10,257 nucleotides of DNA, from positions 1-10,257 of the forward strand of contig CAYJPT010000087.1 of NCBI GenBank assembly GCA_964372165.1, in the 5' to 3' direction. The stretch is from CAYJAD01 sp964372165. Lineage in GTDB: Bacteria; Desulfobacterota; Desulfovibrionia; Desulfovibrionales; Desulfovibrionaceae. Position 1 is the stretch's first letter. Each line of letters starts with the position of its first letter. Below are positions 5,457 through 10,257 of this stretch, one piece after another. The position numbers were made by a program, and so were the translations under genes. Under the pieces are notes generated by a model that was not told the DNA's origin, did no database searches, and was given only the letters and a program-made list of their open reading frames with translations.

Positions 5457-7736
5457 TTATTTTTTTAATTCCTCAATGAGTCTTGATAGCTCTTGTGCTT
5501 GATCACTTAGTGAGTGTACTGCTTGCTCGGCTTCATGCATGGCAGCACTTGTATCGTTTACAATATTGGATACCGCTAAGATAGACTGCGTTATTTCGTC
5601 TGAGGTTGAAGACTGTTCTTCACTTGCTGTAGCTATGGCTCTAATGCCATCGGCACTTTCTTCTGCCATGTTCATAATTCCATTCAAAGCCTCGCCGCTA
5701 GTGATGGCAAGCTCCGTTGCTTTCTCAATACTTTTAACTGTAACATCAATCTGCTTAACATTTATTTCCGTACTTTGCTGTATTGCAACAATAGCACTTG
5801 AAACATCTGATGTTGAAGTCATTGTTTTTTCAGCAAGTTTACGTACTTCGTCTGCTACAACAGCAAATCCACGTCCTGCTTCTCCAGCTCTTGCAGCTTC
5901 AATAGCAGCATTTAATGCAAGTAAATTTGTTTGGTCAGCAATATCAGAAATAACACTCATAACAGCGTTAATTGATTGTGCATGACCGGAAAGTTGATCC
6001 ATACTAGTTCGTATTGCGACAGATTCTTCCCTTAAACGTATCATAGTGCTCTCAGTATCTTTAATAACTGTCGTTCCCTCAGTGGCTTTTTGCTTTGTGT
6101 TTTCTGCTATGTCTGCACTGTTACTTGCATTTTTAGCAACTTCAAGCACTGTTCCATTCATCTCATCCATAGCAGCAGCGGTTTCAGCTATGCGCCCTGA
6201 CGCTTCATCAGCTCCTTTTGCTGACTGATCAATTTGCACAGAAAGCAATGTAGAGGCAGTAGTAATATTGTTTACAATATTTTCTAATTGATATGCAGCT
6301 TCGTGGCGACCGTCAGACAATGCCTTTTCAGCATTATTTAATAATTCAACTTCTTGGTTGCGATCAAAAACCATATCAACATAACCAATATGTTTTCCTT
6401 CTCCGTCATATAACCTTGCAGCCATAGCTCTAAAATGCCCAAGACCAGGTTGCTCAAAATTGATTGAGTCAATACCGCGTTCACAAGAGTCAATAGCACA
6501 GTTTTCTGTGCGGCAAATTGAAGCTCCCCAATTATAGCATGGAAGACCGATTAATTCTTCGGGTTTTTTGTTAAGCATATTACAAACGCCAGAGTTAACA
6601 AAGGTAAAATTTTTATTAACATCCATAGCTGCAAGGGGTGATGGGATACAATTTAATATGGCTTCATACCAGCTAGATTGTTCTTTAAGTTTTGCAACCA
6701 TACCCTGTAAAGATCTTGCAAGTAAACCATATTCATCATTGCTATTTACATTTAATGCAGCTTCTTTTTCATTACCGGATGCAATGTTAGCAGCATAACG
6801 TGAAATGCACTTTATGGGCTTAGCAAGCTTGTAAGCAGTAATGGCAGCTATTATAATCATGAGACTTAAAACAACAATTGATGCAAGAAGGGTATTAAGA
6901 AATGCATCTTTTTCTGACTTAAGTACAGCACTAATAGGTAGACCAATAAACCACATGCCTACAACTTTCTTGTTATCAGTGTATGCTGGCCAATACGCAG
7001 AAAGATACTTTGTGCCAATGATAGTGCTCTCCCCAAAGTATAGTTTTTCATCCTTAAGTACATGTTTTTCAATGACTGGATTACCAAGCCGAGTACCTGA
7101 AATGCGTTCTCCCTTTTCATTCTGAATGGTACTCATTACCCTTGTATCATCCATAAAGAAAGTGACTTGAACACCTAAAAATTTACCAAGCCAATCAAGA
7201 AACAATGGACTGGATAAAGAACTGCCCACTGAAATTGTACCAACAATTTCATCATGAAGCATGATAGGAGAAGAAGCGCGAAAAGATGGCGCCTCAACAC
7301 CAATCACTAAATTTACATAATCATGACCCCTAAGTGCTTGAGTTATGCTTTCTTGATTAATAATGCTGTCTCCAAGTCTTTCGGAGTGAGCACGTACAAC
7401 AACGTCACCTTTTGCATCTGTAATAGTAACAATATTAACTTCAGCTTGCTTCATTATATTGCTTGCAATGCTTGATACGGTGGCTTGATCTCCAGAGCTG
7501 ATAGCTTCACTAAGCCCTGCGTATTTCGCACTTATTCTGCTCATATGTAGGAATTCATTTTGACTTGCTTTGATAATGGATTCAAAATTACTTTGTGCTT
7601 CTCGAATATTGTCACTTAAAGCTGTTGTCAAAGTTGTAGAATAATTGTAAACAGCAACAAAATAAATTGTACTTGCACAGATGAGTAGTAGCAGGGTTAA
7701 TGTGAGAATAAATTTTTTAGTAATTGATAAATGCAT
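5457..7736 (-). CDS. Methyl-accepting chemotaxis protein: Cache-HAMP-PAS-signalling domain
   Basis: A 759-residue chemoreceptor. A transmembrane helix (about 9-29) precedes a periplasmic Cache-like sensor (about 35-275), containing VNIVTITDAKGDVVVRAHS (100-118) and a second alpha/beta segment. A second membrane helix (about 279-303) leads to HAMP (about 304-355), a PAS domain (about 356-465) and the long methylation and signalling coiled coil. The CheA/CheW-binding hairpin tip is DQTNLLALNAAIEAARAGEA (601-620), then GRGFAVVADEVRKLAEKT. The PAS holds cysteines 363, 385, 400, 408, 413 and 418; the last four form C-x7-C-x4-C-x4-C, suggesting a metal, cofactor or redox role that I cannot confirm. 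No CheR-tethering pentapeptide ends the protein. GGTG lies close before the ATG, but the Shine-Dalgarno is weak. No other chemotaxis gene is in view. The ligand is unknown. Confidence 0.95.
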   Translation of the reverse strand: MHLSITKKFILTLTLLLLICASTIYFVAVYNYSTTLTTALSDNIREAQSNFESIIKASQNEFLHMSRISAKYAGLSEAISSGDQATVSSIASNIMKQAEVNIVTITDAKGDVVVRAHSERLGDSIINQESITQALRGHDYVNLVIGVEAPSFRASSPIMLHDEIVGTISVGSSLSSPLFLDWLGKFLGVQVTFFMDDTRVMSTIQNEKGERISGTRLGNPVIEKHVLKDEKLYFGESTIIGTKYLSAYWPAYTDNKKVVGMWFIGLPISAVLKSEKDAFLNTLLASIVVLSLMIIIAAITAYKLAKPIKCISRYAANIASGNEKEAALNVNSNDEYGLLARSLQGMVAKLKEQSSWYEAILNCIPSPLAAMDVNKNFTFVNSGVCNMLNKKPEELIGLPCYNWGASICRTENCAIDSCERGIDSINFEQPGLGHFRAMAARLYDGEGKHIGYVDMVFDRNQEVELLNNAEKALSDGRHEAAYQLENIVNNITTASTLLSVQIDQSAKGADEASGRIAETAAAMDEMNGTVLEVAKNASNSADIAENTKQKATEGTTVIKDTESTMIRLREESVAIRTSMDQLSGHAQSINAVMSVISDIADQTNLLALNAAIEAARAGEAGRGFAVVADEVRKLAEKTMTSTSDVSSAIVAIQQSTEINVKQIDVTVKSIEKATELAITSGEALNGIMNMAEESADGIRAIATASEEQSSTSDEITQSILAVSNIVNDTSAAMHEAEQAVHSLSDQAQELSRLIEELKK

Positions 7737-7803
7737 AGTATCACCGAAATTCCTTATTGTTTGAGGATGCTATACTGTTGTTATCGTAAGTTAAAATATT
7801 GTA

Positions 7804-7832
7804 ACTATACTAAAAATGCTATAATCTTTGAA
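7804..7832 (-). promoter_or_regulatory. Candidate promoter of the chemoreceptor gene
   Basis: On the minus strand TTCAAA (7827-7832, 4 of 6) and TATAGT (7804-7809, 5 of 6) are separated by 17 nt, giving a leader of about 60 nt. A different possibility is a flagellar sigma-28 promoter: TACGATAA (7781-7788) resembles the GCCGATAA -10, but no matching -35 lies at the required distance. Confidence 0.33.
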
Positions 7833-8181
7833 ATGTTGTAATTATGAAGGTATTTATAAGGGTTAAGGTTAAGTGGCGGAGCAACAGACCCAAGTAGGAC
7901 AATAAGAGCTGGCAGAGTGATACTTAAGCCCTTACACGTTTGTTTGGTTAAGAAAAACCCAATAATGCAATTCATCAAAATTGTATTATGAAAAATCCAC
8001 TTTGACTTGCGTTCAAACATATCTACAAATGAAAATATGTCAAGTTTTTTATTAGACGATGAACTTGCACACGAAAAAAAATAAATTATAAATGTTAATT
8101 ATATAAATGCATTGTATTTAATTGGCTTTCAAGTTGCTGTATTGTAGAAGCCGTATGCTTGTTTATGTACATGATTTATAT

Positions 8182-8251
8182 TCAAACATTGTTTTGCAAT
8201 TACACTACTATAATCGGCTACAAATATAAGTTTGTATAGAGCAATGTTTGA
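8182..8251. repeat. Nested inverted repeat (possible structured RNA)
   Basis: TCAAACATTG (8182-8191) and CAATGTTTGA (8242-8251) form a perfect 10-bp outer stem that can extend about five more pairs using G-U wobbles. Inside it, TACAAA (8219-8224) and TTTGTA (8231-8236) form a second small stem. No promoter, T-run or known RNA family is evident, and AT-rich DNA makes moderate stems by chance. Confidence 0.35.
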
Positions 8252-8690
8252 TAATTATTGTAACGTTAACATAAGATTATTTATTTATCATTGAACATAA
8301 TTTGTTATTTTTGAATCCAAAATAGATAAAGGAACGATAATACACACTAACAACAGACATTAAAAATAATCGGCATTTAAAATATAATAATTTATTAAGA
8401 CTGCTGCACCATTCATTGTGCGTAATCTTATGGAAAGCTGACGTTAGCCAACACGACAAAAAAACATGAATAAGCAATGCAAGACTATGCCTTCTCTTGA
8501 TTCTTGAAAAAATGTGCGTGCGGCTAGGGGCATAGCTCAATATGAACACGTATGGTAGAGGAAACTTGTAATAATTTTGAGTGGTAAAAATTCGCAGCTT
8601 GTAAAAAGTAAAGTGTAAAATATTGTCACTTTGTATTTTTATCATTTTATTTTAATTTGGTTGAGGTTAAATATAGTTTTATTGTTGTTA

Positions 8691-8834
8691 GATAGTGTCG
8701 TCAAATGCGCCTTTTGGTTTTCTCTGCGTCATATTTCACGAGCTTTTTCGGCCATGTATGTCTCTATACACTCCCTCAAAGCTCGTTCATCTTCCTTGAT
8801 AAAACTCAAAAAATTGCAATTTAACGACACTATC
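8691..8834. mobile_element. MITE-like element, 144 bp, with terminal inverted repeats and flanking TA
   Basis: The ends are inverted repeats: GATAGTGTCGTCAAAT (8691-8706) against the complement of ATTTAACGACACTATC (8819-8834), 15 of 16 identical. Both outer flanks are TA (8689-8690 and 8835-8836), as from a transposase that duplicates a TA target (IS630/Tc1-mariner type, or some IS5-family groups). A second inverted repeat, ACGAGCTTT (8738-8746) and AAAGCTCGT (8778-8786), lies inside. The interior is visibly richer in G and C than the surrounding DNA and codes for no transposase, so this looks like a non-autonomous, internally deleted element. The parent insertion sequence is not in the window and I do not recognise it. 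Confidence 0.65.
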
Positions 8835-8987
8835 TAGCTAAAGTTAAGCTGGCATCAACTTTTTATCCCAACTCGTCACATTAAAATTGACTTTTAATAA
8901 CATATCGCTATGCTAAACAACAGCAATTTGCTGTTAGGGAATACTTTAAAGTATATTATTTCAAAGGCAAGCAGCTGAAAATTCAAC

Positions 8988-9018
8988 TTGCTCCTCAAAT
9001 AGTATGGAGTATTATAAT
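8988..9018 (+). promoter_or_regulatory. Weak candidate promoter for selD
   Basis: A perfect TATAAT (9013-9018) lies 95 bp upstream of the selD start, but the best -35, TTGCTC (8988-8993), is 19 nt away and matches poorly. Transcription from here would carry the leader hairpin at 9075-9103. Confidence 0.3.
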
Positions 9019-9074
9019 GCTTAATGCCAAGTTGTAAGCTAAGTGATATACGGTTATCGTTTTACTACATTACT

Positions 9075-9103
9075 AATGCTATATGCAAAGCTTTCATAGC
9101 ATT
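9075..9103 (+). promoter_or_regulatory. Leader hairpin abutting the selD ribosome-binding site
   Basis: AATGCTAT (9075-9082) and ATAGCATT (9096-9103) make a perfect 8-bp stem with a 13-nt loop; with a two-base bulge the stem reaches nine pairs. It ends two bases before the GAGG Shine-Dalgarno (9105-9108). There is no T-run, so it is not an obvious terminator. It could influence ribosome access or mRNA stability, but that is inference from position alone. Confidence 0.4.
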
Positions 9104-9113
9104 TGAGGTAAGC

Positions 9114-10166
9114 ATGCATTTATTAGATATGGCCAAAGCCGCAGGCTGAGCAGCGAAAATAGCTCCAGAGGTTCTGGAAAACTTACTGCAATCCATACCA
9201 CATACCACCACTGCCTCATTGGAAAAGCGCGTTCTTGCAGGGCGAGCACGTAATGAAGATGCAGCCGTGGTTGATTTTCCTATGGGTAAAGCCTTAGTGC
9301 AAAGTGTGGATATTCTTGCACCTATTGTTAATGATGCCTATATGTTTGGGCGCATTGCTGCTGCCAATGCTTTGTCAGATATTTATGCTATGGGTGGTAA
9401 ACCCTGGTGTGCTTTGAATATGTTGTTCTTTCCCACAGCTTGTCACGGAGAAGCCGGCTTGAAAGTTATGTCCGATATTTTACGTGGCGGTCAGGACACA
9501 TTATCAGAGGCAGAGTGTATACTGGTTGGTGGGCATAGTGTTGAAGATGAAGAAATTAAATATGGTCTTTCTGTGACTGGATATGTAGACCCACAAAAAG
9601 TAACTACTAATGATGGTCTTAAAGTAGGCGATGTGTTGGTATTAACAAAGCCTTTGGGTACTGGAATATTGGCAACAGGTGTAAAAGCCAGATGGGATGA
9701 TTGGGAAACAAGCCAAAATCTCATTGAAACATGGTGTGCAAAATTGAATAATAATGCTGCAAAAATTATTGAGGAATTCTCTTTAAAGGCTGCAACAGAT
9801 ATTACCGGATTTGGACTTGCAGGCCATAGTATTGAAATGGCTCTTGCCTCTAATGTGCAAGTCGAACTTTTAAGTCAAAACCTACCCATTTTTGAGCAAG
9901 CTATAGAATATGCTAACAACGGTCTTATTCCCGCTGGAAGCCATGCCAACAGAAAATATTGGCACAAATTTACACAAAGCAAAGCTGACCTTAACCAAAC
10001 TATTGAAAGTATTATTTTTGACACGCAAACCTCTGGTGGACTTTTATTGGCAATACCTGAAGGTCATATTGACGCAGCTATGACTAGACTAAGTGAGCTT
10101 GGAGAAAAAGGATACGTGGTAGGGCGAGTTTTACCACAAGGGCAGCATGCATTAAAAATAGGCTAA
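9114..10166 (+). CDS. selD: Selenide, water dikinase (selenophosphate synthetase) containing selenocysteine at residue 12
   Basis: Makes selenophosphate from selenide and ATP, the selenium donor for selenocysteine tRNA and selenouridine. The true start is ATG 9114, preceded by GAGG (9105-9108) with 5-nt spacing. Codon 12 is an in-frame TGA (9147-9149) in AAGUAAKIAPEVL, exactly where E. coli SelD has catalytic Cys17, with the essential lysine three residues on (Lys15; E. coli Lys20). Reading TGA as selenocysteine gives 350 residues, close to E. coli's 347. PurM/AIR-synthase-like motifs follow: RNEDAAVV (46-53, Asp49), QSVDILAPIV (63-72, Asp66), FGRIAAANALSDIYAMGG (78-95, Asp89) and TDITGFGLAGHS with Asp229. 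Without recoding, the gene would appear N-terminally truncated, starting at TTG 9219. E. coli's second active-site-loop Cys19 is Ala14 here. No other sel genes are in view. Confidence 0.96.
9147..9189 (+). promoter_or_regulatory. Bacterial SECIS element of selD (UGA plus downstream hairpin)
   Basis: The UGA codon is followed by a hairpin inside the coding sequence: TCCAG (9164-9168), loop AGGTT, CTGGA (9174-9178), with a lower stem GCAG (9150-9153) and CTGC (9186-9189). The loop GGU falls 21-23 nt after UGA, close to the 19-21 nt of the E. coli fdhF SECIS, where SelB binds. I cannot place the bulged U of the E. coli element with certainty. Confidence 0.75.
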
Positions 10167-10213
10167 ATATGTAAATGTTATTCTCACTTTTTAATAGTTT
10201 ACTTAAGGAAATG

Positions 10214-10243
10214 CTGATTTATTCTGCAAGCAGAATAAATCAG
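10214..10243. terminator. Perfect hairpin downstream of selD, possible terminator
   Basis: CTGATTTATTCTGC (10214-10227) and GCAGAATAAATCAG (10230-10243) are perfect 14-bp arms; in RNA the innermost pair would open to give a CAAG tetraloop. It begins 47 bp after the selD stop. It is followed by AAAGGCAC rather than a T-run on the plus strand, so it may be a processing or stability element, or serve a gene beyond the window. Confidence 0.5.
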
Positions 10244-10257
10244 AAAGGCACACTGCC

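Larger units (their letters stand above)
7737..9113. other. 1.4-kb intergenic region without a credible gene
   Basis: This gap lies between the divergent chemoreceptor and selD. It is very AT-rich and full of stops. The open frames in it (7805-8020 minus, 8277-8645 minus, 8631-8837 plus) lack ribosome-binding sites and resemble no family I know. Recognisable contents are the chemoreceptor promoter region, a nested hairpin (8182-8251), a TIR-bounded 144-bp element (8691-8834), a small 7-bp palindrome (8919-8935) and the selD leader. It may be decayed coding sequence, but I cannot name what decayed. Confidence 0.6.

Noticed and set aside
5290..5502. Plus-strand 70-codon frame between sodC and the chemoreceptor
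   Set aside because: It crosses the terminator hairpin and the chemoreceptor 3' end and has no ribosome-binding site.
7781..7788. Sigma-28-like -10 (TACGATAA) upstream of the chemoreceptor
   Set aside because: Six of eight matches to GCCGATAA, but no TAAA-type -35 at the right distance.
7805..8020. Minus-strand 71-codon open frame with a hydrophobic stretch
   Set aside because: No Shine-Dalgarno, no family resemblance and AT-rich, low-information protein; it could be a remnant but nothing supports it.
8527..8539. GGGGCATAGCTCA, resembling the 5' end of a tRNA-Ala
   Set aside because: Only 13 bases; no D loop, anticodon arm or other tRNA arms follow, and attachment sites normally retain the tRNA 3' end.
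8277..8645. Minus-strand 122-codon open frame
   Set aside because: No ribosome-binding site, unusual residue composition and no recognisable domain; likely a chance frame.
8631..8837. Plus-strand 68-codon open frame overlapping the TIR element
   Set aside because: It runs across the left element boundary and stops at the right repeat; no transposase motifs.
8919..8935. Palindrome AACAGCA-ATT-TGCTGTT as a terminator
   Set aside because: Three-base loop, no T-run and no gene ending nearby; chance-level in AT-rich DNA.
9219..10166. SelD as a 315-residue protein starting at TTG 9219
   Set aside because: Homology extends upstream through an in-frame TGA at the catalytic position to ATG 9114 with a good ribosome-binding site; the short form would lack the active residue and the essential lysine.

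Overview
The window is an AT-rich stretch of a bacterial draft chromosome, with a 100-N assembly gap at 1385-1484. The best guess is a low-GC member of the Desulfovibrionaceae. UvrC has the wording of that group around its RNase H-like domain, the chemoreceptor carries a cysteine-rich PAS domain of a kind I associate with Desulfovibrio, and the selenophosphate synthetase itself uses selenocysteine. This assignment rests on family recall, not on a search.

Left to right: a tRNA-Ala(GGC) on the minus strand, cut by the window edge (1-52); a minus-strand ArsR repressor (335-619); and a divergent plus-strand operon of an ArsP-type permease (816-1984, crossing the gap) and the manganese exporter mntP (2023-2589). 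uvrC follows on the plus strand (2669-4501) and ends at a perfect 17-bp hairpin shared with the convergent gene sodC (minus, 4639-5202). A large methyl-accepting chemotaxis protein lies upstream of sodC on the same strand (minus, 5457-7736) with its own terminator hairpin. About 1.4 kb without a credible gene follows; it holds a 144-bp element with terminal inverted repeats and flanking TA. The last gene is selD (9114-10166), whose true reading frame starts upstream of an in-frame TGA read as selenocysteine. A 14-bp hairpin closes the window.

Functionally, arsR and arsP look like a sensor and pump pair for trivalent arsenicals. The repressor's three cysteines have the spacing I recall for a methylarsenite-selective ArsR, and ArsP proteins export organoarsenicals. 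A dyad overlaps the -10 of the permease promoter, where such a repressor would act. mntP probably rides on the same transcript. sodC (periplasmic superoxide defence), uvrC (excision repair) and the chemoreceptor are standalone genes with a general stress and environment-sensing flavour. selD supplies selenophosphate for selenoprotein synthesis and depends on that same machinery for its own translation.

The points most worth a second look are the SodC lacking both disulfide cysteines, the Cys-Cys repeats in the permease loop where the assembly broke, the selenocysteine SelD that simple gene calling would truncate, and the small TIR element. I do not see a wholly new multi-gene system.
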